This document shows positions 6,758 through 13,002 of a DNA stretch of 13,452 nucleotides, piece after piece. The DNA comes from JACDAN01 sp035697545 (GTDB taxonomy: Bacteria; Actinomycetota; Thermoleophilia; Gaiellales; Gaiellaceae): positions 1 to 13,452 of the forward strand of contig DASSCT010000208.1 of NCBI GenBank assembly GCA_035697545.1, in the 5' to 3' direction. The notes below the pieces were generated by a model. The model was not told the DNA's origin. It made no database searches and was given only the letters and a program-made list of their open reading frames with translations. Every line of letters starts with the position of its first letter. The stretch's first letter is position 1. The translations under genes and the position numbers were made by a program.

Positions 6758-6763
6758 ATCTTA
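6758..6763 (-). promoter_or_regulatory. Candidate -10 box inside the DUF34 stop codon
   Basis: The minus strand reads TAAGAT over the TAA stop of the DUF34 gene. It is a close -10 match in an otherwise GC-rich region. Transcription would start near 6750 and give the small HTH-like gene a leader of about 120 nt carrying the terminator. There is no convincing -35, so the call is weak. Confidence 0.25.
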
Positions 6764-7504
6764 CACCGGGTTCGGGAGGTCGAGAAACTCCCACGCGAGG
6801 CCGAACTGCCCCGCGAGACGCTCGGCCAGCGCCTTGATCCCGAACGTCTCCGTCGCGTAGTGGCCGCCGGCCAGAAAGTGCACGCCGAGCTCGCGGGCGA
6901 GGTGCAGCGTGGGCTCTGCGGGCTCGCCGGTGACGAAGGCGTCGTAGCCGAGCGCTGCGATCTGGGGGAACAGCCTTGCGGCGCCTCCGGTGATGACGGC
7001 CAGGCGTTCGATCTGGTCCGGCCCGCCGTCGAAGACGCGCGGCTCCTGGCCTGTCGCCTGCTCGAGCCGGTCGGCAAGCTCGGAGAGGCTGGCCGGCGCT
7101 TCGAGCGGCCCGCCGAACCCCCACTCGAGCACTCGCTCTAGCGAATCGATGCCAAGCCGGCCCGCGAGCAGCGCGTTGTTCCCGATCTCGGGATGGGCGT
7201 CGAGCGCGAGGTGGTAGGCGGCGAGCGTGATGTCGCCGGCGAAGAGTGCCTCGAGCCTCCCCTTCAGCTGCCGGTCGACGACCCGGGGGTCGTTGTCCCA
7301 GAAGAGGCCGTGGTGGACGATCAGGAGCTGGGCACCGGCGCCCCTGGCACGCTCGAAGAGCTCTCGCGAGCTGGAGACGCCCGCGGCGATCTTCGTGACG
7401 TTGTTAGCACCGACGACCTGGAGCCCCATCGGGCCGTAGTCCGGGTAGGCGTCCAGGTCGAGCACCTCACGGGCATGAGCGAGTATGTCGTCGCGCGGCG
7501 CCAT
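6761..7504 (-). CDS. DUF34/NIF3-family dinuclear metal-center protein
   Basis: A 247-residue member of the widespread NIF3/YbgI (DUF34) family, toroidal hexamers with a two-metal site. A GTP cyclohydrolase I type 2 annotation is common but poorly supported; roles in metal insertion or metabolite repair have been proposed. The ligands are all present: H64 and H65 in VHHGLFW, D102 in HLALDAH, and H215 with E219 in GGHYATETFG. The protein is of normal short-form length without the extra PII-like insert. I chose the ATG at 7504 because the frame, though open to 7594, would otherwise run antisense through the tRNA-Pro gene, and family similarity begins around DDILAHAREVLDL. No good Shine-Dalgarno is visible. 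It is transcribed away from the tRNA. Confidence 0.9.
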   Translation of the reverse strand: MAPRDDILAHAREVLDLDAYPDYGPMGLQVVGANNVTKIAAGVSSSRELFERARGAGAQLLIVHHGLFWDNDPRVVDRQLKGRLEALFAGDITLAAYHLALDAHPEIGNNALLAGRLGIDSLERVLEWGFGGPLEAPASLSELADRLEQATGQEPRVFDGGPDQIERLAVITGGAARLFPQIAALGYDAFVTGEPAEPTLHLARELGVHFLAGGHYATETFGIKALAERLAGQFGLAWEFLDLPNPV

Positions 7505-7510
7505 CGCCGC

Positions 7511-7516
7511 TACTCT
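7511..7516 (+). promoter_or_regulatory. -10 box of the tRNA-Pro gene
   Basis: TACTCT ends 9 nt before the first base of the mature tRNA at 7526, which places the start site just before the gene and leaves almost no 5' leader for RNase P. No good -35 is visible upstream. Confidence 0.4.
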
Positions 7517-7525
7517 GTCGGCTCT

Positions 7526-7599
7526 CGGGGTGTGGCGCAGCCTGGTAGCGCGCTCCGTTCGGGTCGGAGAGGTCCCCAGTTCAAATCTGGGCACCCCGA
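7526..7599 (+). tRNA. tRNA-Pro (anticodon CGG)
   Basis: A complete cloverleaf of 74 nt. The acceptor stem CGGGGTG (7526-7532) pairs with CACCCCG (7592-7598), with discriminator A7599. The D stem is GCGC/GCGC (7535-7538 and 7548-7551). The anticodon stem CTCCG/CGGAG encloses the loop TTCGGGT (7558-7564) with anticodon CGG at 7560-7562. The T stem CCCAG/CTGGG encloses TTCAAAT. It decodes CCG proline codons. The 3' CCA is not encoded, as is common in actinobacteria. Its last 19 nt overlap the 3' end of the antisense CoA-binding gene. Confidence 0.97.
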
Positions 7600-7997
7600 T
7601 TAGCCCGCTCCATGCCGCGATGGACGACCGCGGTGCAGAGGTCCTCGACGTAGTCCAATCCCGCTTCGGTTGCGATCCGGCGCGCTTCTGGCGACCGAAG
7701 GTTCAACTGCAGCCAGAACGCCTTGGCGCCCGCCTCGACCGCCTCTCGCGCGTGCTCGGGCGCCGCCTCCTCCCGCCGGAAGACGTCGACGAGGTCGATC
7801 GGCTCTTCGATGTCTGTCAGCGAAGACACGGAAGGCACTCCAAGCACCTCCTCGCCGTCCGGCCGCACCGGAATGACGCGGTAGTCCTGGGCCAGCAGGT
7901 ACCGCATGACGCCGTGACTCGGCCGATCTGGATTCGGCGAGGCGCCGACGAGCGCGATCGTCGTCGCCTCTCGGAGAATCTGCTCAGGCGACCTCAT
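7581..7997 (-). CDS. CoA-binding domain protein (YccU-like)
   Basis: A 138-residue single-domain Rossmann protein of the CoA_binding_2 family, related to the N-terminal domain of succinyl-CoA synthetase. Visible features are the nucleotide loop VGASPNPDRPSHGV (17-30), the second strand YRVIPVRPDG, the IDLVDVFRR strand and a C-terminal TEAGLDYVEDLCTAVVHR. Members bind CoA or an acyl-CoA; a physiological role is not established for most. The ATG at 7997 leaves a 23-bp gap to the divergent amidase gene. The last codons and the TGA stop lie on the complement of the tRNA-Pro T arm, and the stop comes from the conserved T-loop sequence. Family is confident; function is open. Confidence 0.9.
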   Translation of the reverse strand: MRSPEQILREATTIALVGASPNPDRPSHGVMRYLLAQDYRVIPVRPDGEEVLGVPSVSSLTDIEEPIDLVDVFRREEAAPEHAREAVEAGAKAFWLQLNLRSPEARRIATEAGLDYVEDLCTAVVHRGMERANRGAQI

Positions 7998-8006
7998 GGT
8001 CGGAGC

Positions 8007-8012
8007 TATCCT
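8007..8012 (+). promoter_or_regulatory. -10 box of the amidase gene (leaderless geometry)
   Basis: TATCCT is followed by 8 nt (GCCAGCCC, no Shine-Dalgarno) and the ATG at 8021. The gap to the divergent CoA-binding gene is only 23 bp, so both promoters must fit in or near it. No -35 is assigned. Confidence 0.45.
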
Positions 8013-8020
8013 GCCAGCCC

Positions 8021-8860
8021 ATGTCCGGCACGCTGCGCGTCGCCTGCGTCCAGCTCACGAGCCGGGCGGACAAGGCGGCGAATCTCGAGAAGACCGAGCC
8101 GTTGGTCGCAAAAGCGGCAGCGACCGGCGCCGACATCGTGGTCCTCCCCGAGAAGTGGAACGCGATCGGCGACTCCGAGGAGCTCCATGCCGCAGCCGAG
8201 ACGTTGGAGTCGGGGGAGTCCGTCGCGGCCATGGCCTCTTGGGCGCAGGCTCACGGGATCACACTCGTCGGCGGCTCGATCACCGAGCGACGCGAGGGCC
8301 GCGAGAAGCTCTCGAACACGAGCATCGTCTTCGATTCCGACGGCTCGATCGTCGGCGTCTACCGGAAGATCCACATGTTCGACGTCGAGGTCGGCGGCCA
8401 GGTCTACCGCGAGTCCGAAGCCGAGGAGCCCGGTGACGAGCCGGTCGTCGTCGAGGCCGAGGACTGGTCACTCGGGCTGACGGTCTGTTACGACGTCCGC
8501 TTTCCGGAGCTCTACCGCATCCTGGCCTTGGAGGGCGCCGAGCTTGTCACGGTTCCTGCGCACTTCACGCTCTACACCGGCAAGGATCACTGGGAGGTCC
8601 TGCTGAGGGCGCGCGCGATCGAGAACCAGTACTTCGTCGCTGCGGCTGCGCAGATCGGCGAGACCCGGCCGGGCAGGCTCAGCTTCGGCCGATCGCTGAT
8701 CGCGGATCCGTGGGGGATCGTTCTCGCGACGGCTCCGGACGAAGAGACGGTGATCTCCGCCGAGCTCGACCGGAGGCGGCTCGAGGAGGTTCGGGCCAAG
8801 CTGCCTTCGCTGGCCTCGCGTCAGGCGGACGCCTACCGCTGGCCGGCGCCAACACCCTGA
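8021..8860 (+). CDS. Nitrilase-superfamily amidase (Nit1/deaminated-glutathione amidase-like)
   Basis: A 279-residue carbon-nitrogen hydrolase. The Glu-Lys-Cys triad is visible: E44 in VLPEKWN, K116 in YRKIHMFD and C156 in VCYDVRFPELYR. The CYDVRFPE context, together with HMFDV after the lysine and a bound-carboxylate region PAHFTLYTGKDHWEVLLRARAIENQ, fits Nit1/Nit2-type omega-amidases. In bacteria these often hydrolyse deaminated glutathione or alpha-ketoglutaramate as metabolite repair. Exact substrate is inferred from family resemblance only. The protein is cytoplasmic, of normal length, with no signal peptide. The ATG is fixed by the family N-terminus (RVACVQL) and the -10 spacing. The stop is 3 nt before the long palindrome at 8864-9027, so the mRNA would end in or run through that hairpin. 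Confidence 0.92.
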   Translation: MSGTLRVACVQLTSRADKAANLEKTEPLVAKAAATGADIVVLPEKWNAIGDSEELHAAAETLESGESVAAMASWAQAHGITLVGGSITERREGREKLSNTSIVFDSDGSIVGVYRKIHMFDVEVGGQVYRESEAEEPGDEPVVVEAEDWSLGLTVCYDVRFPELYRILALEGAELVTVPAHFTLYTGKDHWEVLLRARAIENQYFVAAAAQIGETRPGRLSFGRSLIADPWGIVLATAPDEETVISAELDRRRLEEVRAKLPSLASRQADAYRWPAPTP

Positions 8861-8863
8861 GCA

Positions 8864-9027
8864 AGTGCCTCTCCAGGCAATACACGCCGGCCCCTGGCCC
8901 GCGATCCCACGGCGCCAGAGCCCACCCTCGCCCTTGCCAAGGCTGCCAGCCTTGGCCGCGGACGATGGCGACCTCTGGCTTGGTGCTCGCGACCCAGGAG
9001 CTCGGCAGTATCACCTGAAGAGGCACT
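8864..9027. repeat. 164-nt long imperfect palindrome (MITE-like or structured RNA element)
   Basis: The whole amidase-HAD gap is one inverted repeat. Outer ends AGTGCCTCT (8864-8872) and AGAGGCACT (9019-9027) match perfectly, and 17 of the outer 20 positions pair (CAGG and ATAC blocks also match). Further matching blocks come in order toward the centre: GCCG, CCTGG, CGCGA and CCAGAG. The centre is a perfect 9-bp hairpin, GCCAAGGCT (8936-8944) and AGCCTTGGC (8948-8956), with a 3-nt loop. The three mismatches in the outer 20 would be G-U pairs in minus-strand RNA. No transposase, poly-T tail or clear target duplication is visible. The right end contains the HAD Shine-Dalgarno. What it is remains open: a mobile palindromic repeat, a processed RNA, or an operon-internal hairpin. 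Confidence 0.8.
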
Positions 9028-9028
9028 G

Positions 9029-9733
9029 ATGGACATCCAGGCCGTGCTCTTCGACCTCGACTTCACGCTGGCGAAGCCCGGCCCGGACCTCGGCCCGGAG
9101 GGCTACCAGCGGCTCGGCCGGCGCTTCGGGCTCGAGCTCGATCCTTCGAAGTACAAGGAATCCCGGGCCAAGGCTGTCGAAGGGCTGCACAAGCATCCCG
9201 ACTTCCGCCACGACGAGGAGATCTGGATCGCGTTCACGGAGCGGATCATTCGCGGGATGGGCGGAGATTCGGACCGGGCCTACGACTGCGCCGTCGAGAT
9301 GACGCGCGCCTGGGAGCACGCGCACAACTTCGACCTCTTCGACGACGTCCCGCCGGTGCTGGCCGAGCTGCGGCGGCAGGGCCTCAAGCTCGGGATCGTC
9401 TCGAACACGGGTCGCGACGTGGAAGAGTTCCTGGCCCACCACAAGCTCGATGTCGACACGGCGCTCTCATCGAAGGTCCACGGGAAGGTCAAGCCGCATC
9501 CGACGATCTTCAAGGCCGTGCTCGACAGACTCGGGGTGGAGCCCGAGCGCGCTGCGATGGTCGGCGACTCGCCCGAGGACGATCTCGAGGGCGCCCGTGG
9601 GCTCGGGATGAAGGCGTTCCTCGTCGATCGCGAGGGTCTCTATCCGGAGGCCGCCGACCGCTTGCCGGACCTTTTCGCGCTGCCCGCCGCGCTGGGGCTT
9701 GCTAGCACCGATCCGAGTCCGGGCACGTCCTGA
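9029..9733 (+). CDS. HAD-superfamily hydrolase
   Basis: A 234-residue cytoplasmic HAD phosphatase with a C1-type helical cap (about 16-100). The four core motifs are present: motif I FDLDFT with D9 nucleophile and D11 acid/base (the usual Gly after the second Asp is Phe), motif II VSNT with S125, motif III K155 in KVKPHP and motif IV GDSPEDD with D180 and D184/D185. The order and spacing match phosphoglycolate-phosphatase-like and REG-2-like HADs, so the substrate is probably a small phosphometabolite; it cannot be named. The ATG at 9029 has a Shine-Dalgarno (GAAGAGG, 5 nt away), but those bases form the right foot of the 8864-9027 palindrome and would be paired in a read-through mRNA. The 3' end overlaps the convergent lysyl-oxidase gene by 32 bp. 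Confidence 0.92.
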   Translation: MDIQAVLFDLDFTLAKPGPDLGPEGYQRLGRRFGLELDPSKYKESRAKAVEGLHKHPDFRHDEEIWIAFTERIIRGMGGDSDRAYDCAVEMTRAWEHAHNFDLFDDVPPVLAELRRQGLKLGIVSNTGRDVEEFLAHHKLDVDTALSSKVHGKVKPHPTIFKAVLDRLGVEPERAAMVGDSPEDDLEGARGLGMKAFLVDREGLYPEAADRLPDLFALPAALGLASTDPSPGTS

Positions 9734-11165
9734 GGATGCGTACTGACGGCGGCCGCGAGCGCCCGCGCGGCCACGTGATGCGGATGCGGAGTGACGCTGC
9801 GTTGTTCTCGTACCGGAGCTCGCGGAACAAGAGGCTCCGGTTCGCGCGGTGGATCAGGTCGTAGGTCCCGGCCGGGACCCCTGTCACGTCGAGGTTCTGG
9901 CCGTGGAAGTGGCTCGGGTAGCGGTCCCTGTAACCCACGGAGGTTCCCTGGTAGACGGCGAGGGCTTGCGGCCTGCCCTGCTCGCAGTTGCCGTTGAAGA
10001 CCGGCCCATGGGGCTCGTTCGTGAAGTGGCCCGGCGCGTGCGCCCAGTGGTCGGCGAGGCAGAAGCCGCTCTTGCGGTCGCGGACGAGGAGGACGTAGTC
10101 CGAGGCGCGCCGGAGCTCATAGCGCTGAAAGCCCATGACGTGCCAGTGCGAGTGGCTCGACGAGCGGACGTAGCGGAGAACGCCGACGGCCGGATAGGTC
10201 TTCCTTCCGCCGCCGGCGAGGCGGACGACCTGCGCGCCGTGCATCGTGATGCTCCTCCGGCTCGATCTGTGCGCGGTGATCACCACCGGCCCCAGCCCGA
10301 TGTTGTCCGTGGCCGAGTCGAAGCCCAGGAGGAAGTGTGGCCGGCCGCGCCGCAGCTGCGTCCGGACGGAAAGGTCGGCGGGCGGACGCTGCTCGAGGTC
10401 GGGAAGGAGCTCGAGCCGTAGCGGCACCGGTCGCACGGCGGCGTCTGCGGCGGAGCGGAGGGCGGCGACGCGCACCGGCGTGCCACCCGACGCGCGAACG
10501 CGCCACAGTGCCTTCGCGCCGGCGCGATCGCTGACGTACACCACGTTGCGGTCGTTCTGAGCAAAGGACGGCGACTCCTCGGTCGCCTCGTCGGCAGTCA
10601 CGCGGGTGATCGTGCCCGAGCGAAGGTCCAGCACGTAGACGTCCGGGAATCCGGACGCGTCGGAGATGAACGCGATCCGGCGTCCGTTCGGCGCCCAGGC
10701 CGGAGCGCTCTGGGCGCCCGGCGCGGCGGTCAGTTGCCGGGCCGTTCCTCCCCTGACGGAGACGACGTGCAGGCGGTCGTCCAGCACGAACGCAATTCGG
10801 CGTCCACCAGGCGACCAGGCGGGCTCCGAGCCGGCGACGAGCCGCCGCTCGCTCGTCCCGTCGGCGCGCAGGACGAAGACCTCCCCGGCGCGCTCGAAGA
10901 CCAGGCGCTTTCCGTCGGGCGACCAGTCAGGAGCGAGCTCGTCCGCGGTGCCCGTCCGGGTCAGGCGGCCGCGATGGCTGCCGTCGGCGTCGACGACGAA
11001 GAGATCCGTCGCTCCGCCGCGGACGGGAGCCACGTACGCGAGCCGACGTCCATCCGGCGACCACGCGGGCTCGATTCTTGGCAGGGCTGCCCGTCGCGCC
11101 TGCTCAGCTGCGGGAGCGCTGCCCGCGAGCGAGAGCGCGACAAGCGTGACGAGGATGGGTTTCAC
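9702..11165 (-). CDS. Secreted PD40 beta-propeller fused to lysyl-oxidase domain
   Basis: A 487-residue exported fusion. Residues 1-21 are a signal peptide. About 28-235 holds five or six TolB/PD40 propeller repeats (for example PAWSPDGRRLAYV, PDWSPDGKRLVF, PAWSPGGRRIAFV, PAWAPNGRRIAFI). About 245-467 is a lysyl-oxidase domain. Compared with human LOX, the copper ligands H292/H294/H296 correspond to H338, H340 and H342 (SHSHWH), cofactor lysine K320 to K365 (DRKSGFCLAD) and Y355 to Y416 (DRY). The conserved GQNLDVTGV, PAGTYDL and ENNAASLRI segments follow. The residues for a copper amine oxidase with lysyl tyrosylquinone are therefore in place. The start is the GTG at 11165, which forms a GTGA overlap with the CoA-transferase stop. 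The frame is open to 11873 but lies antisense to that gene. Substrate is unknown. Confidence 0.88.
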   Translation of the reverse strand: MKPILVTLVALSLAGSAPAAEQARRAALPRIEPAWSPDGRRLAYVAPVRGGATDLFVVDADGSHRGRLTRTGTADELAPDWSPDGKRLVFERAGEVFVLRADGTSERRLVAGSEPAWSPGGRRIAFVLDDRLHVVSVRGGTARQLTAAPGAQSAPAWAPNGRRIAFISDASGFPDVYVLDLRSGTITRVTADEATEESPSFAQNDRNVVYVSDRAGAKALWRVRASGGTPVRVAALRSAADAAVRPVPLRLELLPDLEQRPPADLSVRTQLRRGRPHFLLGFDSATDNIGLGPVVITAHRSSRRSITMHGAQVVRLAGGGRKTYPAVGVLRYVRSSSHSHWHVMGFQRYELRRASDYVLLVRDRKSGFCLADHWAHAPGHFTNEPHGPVFNGNCEQGRPQALAVYQGTSVGYRDRYPSHFHGQNLDVTGVPAGTYDLIHRANRSLLFRELRYENNAASLRIRITWPRGRSRPPSVRILRTCPDSDRC

Positions 11166-12058
11166 GACCCGAACTCCTCGGCAGCCTCGGAGAGCGTCGA
11201 CACCGGCCCGACCGACACGTCTTCTGCGTCGAAGAGCTCGAGCCAGTCGGCGAGGGGCTTCTGGGCGAAGCGCTCTCCGAGCGCGTTTGCGATCTCGACC
11301 TGGGCCGCCGGATCGAACTGGAGCGCGGCGAGCTCGGGTAGCCCGAGGAGCTCGCAGAGCCGAATGAAGAACTTGCTCTCCAGTGCGCCGACGGTGAGGT
11401 GGCGGCCGTCGGCGGTCCCGTAGATGCCGTAGCAGGCAAGACCGCCGGTCAGGAGCTTGGGAAGCGGCTCGCCGCGAAGCCGGTGCGCCGCGAAGCGGTG
11501 GGAGCCGTGGGTCATCGAGACGACCACGTGTGTGCCGCGACCCGTCTTCTCCCGCTCGAGCAAGGCGGCGAGAATCTTGGTCACGGCGACGAGCGACCCC
11601 GCGGCGAGGTCGGCGAGCTGCGCGGCGGGGATCGCCGGGGCCGTGTCGGCGAGCAGGCCGGCCCAGCCCTGGTAGTTCAGGTCGTGTCCGGCGCGGCGTT
11701 CGTGCCGCCCGCCGAGCCCGAAGCCGGTGATGGAGCAGTAGACGACGGTGTCGGGAAGGTCGGAAGGGCCCACGCCGAGCCGCTCGACGACGCCGGGGCG
11801 GAAGCTTTCGATGACGACGTCGGCCTCCGCGCACAGCGACCGTCCGCGTTCGGGCTCGGTCTTCAGGTCGCACGTCACGGATTCCTTGCCCGCGTTGAGG
11901 GCCTCGTGCCAGGCCGGCGCGAGGTCATGCATCGGATCGCCGCCCGGCGGCTCCAGACGAACGACCCGCGCGCCGAGATCGAGCAGCTCGCGGCTCGCGA
12001 ACGGGCCCGGCAGGTACCGGGTCAGGTCGACGACGAGGACACCCTCGAGCGGCCGCAC
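11162..12058 (-). CDS. CaiB/BaiF family III CoA-transferase or racemase
   Basis: A 298-residue family III CoA-transferase, closest by eye to alpha-methylacyl-CoA racemases. The residues used by the mycobacterial racemase MCR (H126, D156, E241) align with H125 in AGHDLNYQ, D150 in QLADLAAG and E227 in GALESKF; the N-terminal DLTRYLPGPFAS and RLEPPGGDP are typical. By family it either transfers CoA between carboxylic acids through an aspartyl-CoA intermediate or inverts the 2-methyl centre of branched acyl-CoAs; GHD plus GALE favours the racemase branch. It is shorter than the usual 360 or so residues, losing C-terminal sequence, but keeps all catalytic residues. The start is GTG at 12058 with no Shine-Dalgarno and an extended -10 nearby. 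It overlaps the downstream lysyl-oxidase fusion by 4 nt. Confidence 0.9.
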   Translation of the reverse strand: MRPLEGVLVVDLTRYLPGPFASRELLDLGARVVRLEPPGGDPMHDLAPAWHEALNAGKESVTCDLKTEPERGRSLCAEADVVIESFRPGVVERLGVGPSDLPDTVVYCSITGFGLGGRHERRAGHDLNYQGWAGLLADTAPAIPAAQLADLAAGSLVAVTKILAALLEREKTGRGTHVVVSMTHGSHRFAAHRLRGEPLPKLLTGGLACYGIYGTADGRHLTVGALESKFFIRLCELLGLPELAALQFDPAAQVEIANALGERFAQKPLADWLELFDAEDVSVGPVSTLSEAAEEFGS

Positions 12059-12068
12059 GGGGACGAGG

Positions 12069-12077
12069 AAGCTATCA
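12069..12077 (-). promoter_or_regulatory. Extended -10 promoter element of the CoA-transferase gene
   Basis: The minus strand reads TGATAGCTT (TGn plus TAGCTT), followed by 10 nt and the GTG at 12058. The leader would be only a few bases. The motif is nearly identical to the element before the 3D-domain gene, TGGTAGCTT. Confidence 0.45.
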
Positions 12078-12091
12078 GCGTCGCCGGGCGT

Positions 12092-12121
12092 TTCTCCGGA
12101 TGAGAGGATCCCCCCGGAGAA
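12092..12121 (+). promoter_or_regulatory. Leader hairpin next to the rhodanese Shine-Dalgarno
   Basis: TTCTCCGG (12092-12099) and CCGGAGAA (12114-12121) form a perfect 8-bp stem with a 14-nt loop. The Shine-Dalgarno AAGGAGG (12125-12131) starts 3 nt after the stem, 4 nt from the ATG at 12136. The position suggests an effect on translation or mRNA stability; CTCC of the left arm could also pair with the GGAG of the Shine-Dalgarno. Function is inferred. Confidence 0.5.
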
Positions 12122-12135
12122 GGGAAGGAGGGTGC

Positions 12136-12987
12136 ATGGCGACGGATGGCTACGCGAAGGAGGTGCTCGTCACCACGGACTGGCTGGCCGAGCATTTGAA
12201 CGACGACAACGTGGTCGTCGCCGAGGTCGACGAGGAGCCGGATCTTTACGAGGAGGGCCACATTTCCGGTGCGTTCAAGCTCCACTGGCGCGAGGATCTG
12301 GAGGATCCAGTCGAACGCGACATCGTCGACCGGGAGACGTTCGAGCAGCTAATGGGCCGGCTCGGCATCGGCAACGACACGACGCTCGTCCTCTACGGCG
12401 ACAAGAACAACTGGTTCGCCGCCTATGCGTACTGGTACTTGAAGATCTACGGGCACCAGGACGTGCGAATCCTCGACGGCGGCCGCCAGAAGTGGATCGA
12501 CGACGGCCGAGAGTTCACGACCGACGCCTCGTCCACGACCGGCACGACCTATTCCGCGCAGGAGCGGGACGAGTCGATTCGCGCATACCGCGACCAGGTC
12601 CGCGAGTGGCTGGGCGCCGAGGGCCACTCGCTGGTGGACGTCCGCAGCCCGGGCGAGTACGCGGGCGAGCTCATCGCTCCGCCCGGCTATGAGCAGGAGG
12701 GCGCGCAGCGGGGCGGCCACATCCCGACGGCCCAGTCGATCCCGTGGGCGACGGCAGTCGCTGACGACGGCACCTTCAAGGCCGCCGACGAGCTACGCGA
12801 GATCTACGGCCAGAAGGGCGTCACGCCCGAGACCGAAGTCGTCGCCTACTGCCGGATCGGCGAGCGCAGCGCGCACACCTGGTTCGTGCTCCGTGAGCTC
12901 CTCGGCTACGAGAAGGTCCGGAACTACGACGGCTCGTGGACCGAGTGGGGCAACCTGGTCGACGTCCCCATCGAGCGGGGCGCGTAA
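12136..12987 (+). CDS. Thiosulfate sulfurtransferase (two-domain rhodanese, CysA/SseA type)
   Basis: A 283-residue tandem rhodanese that moves sulfane sulfur from thiosulfate or 3-mercaptopyruvate to cyanide or a thiol acceptor. It strongly resembles the mycobacterial CysA2/CysA3 sulfurtransferases along its whole length (VEVDE near the start, NNWFAAYAYWYLK, VDVRSPGEY, SWTEWGNLV near the end). The N-terminal domain (about 8-130) is structural: its active-site loop lacks Cys (LYGDKNNWF). The C-terminal domain carries catalytic C239 in YCRIGERSAHTWF, a CRxGxR loop seen in thiosulfate-preferring enzymes. The ATG at 12136 is fixed by a strong AAGGAGG 4 nt away; an in-frame ATG at 12100 lies in the loop of the leader hairpin and is rejected. 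A long hairpin follows 15 nt past the stop. It is divergent from the CoA-transferase. Confidence 0.95.
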   Translation: MATDGYAKEVLVTTDWLAEHLNDDNVVVAEVDEEPDLYEEGHISGAFKLHWREDLEDPVERDIVDRETFEQLMGRLGIGNDTTLVLYGDKNNWFAAYAYWYLKIYGHQDVRILDGGRQKWIDDGREFTTDASSTTGTTYSAQERDESIRAYRDQVREWLGAEGHSLVDVRSPGEYAGELIAPPGYEQEGAQRGGHIPTAQSIPWATAVADDGTFKAADELREIYGQKGVTPETEVVAYCRIGERSAHTWFVLRELLGYEKVRNYDGSWTEWGNLVDVPIERGA

Positions 12988-13002
12988 GCGCGAAGGTCTC
13001 CA

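Noticed and set aside
7505..7594. Extra 30 residues at the N-terminus of the DUF34 protein
   Set aside because: They would be encoded on the complement of the tRNA-Pro gene, and family similarity begins at the ATG at 7504.
8679..9026. A 115-residue minus-strand reading frame across the 8864-9027 palindrome (both arms read VPLQ-I)
   Set aside because: It has no Shine-Dalgarno, overlaps the amidase 3' end and its C-terminal half is shadow composition. The similarity between arms is explained by the palindrome. It would be reconsidered if copies elsewhere keep the frame.
9702..11873. One 723-residue minus-strand protein including a long Arg-rich N-terminal part
   Set aside because: The first 236 codons lie out of frame over the CoA-transferase gene on the same strand and have shadow composition. 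The GTGA overlap and signal peptide place the true start at 11165.
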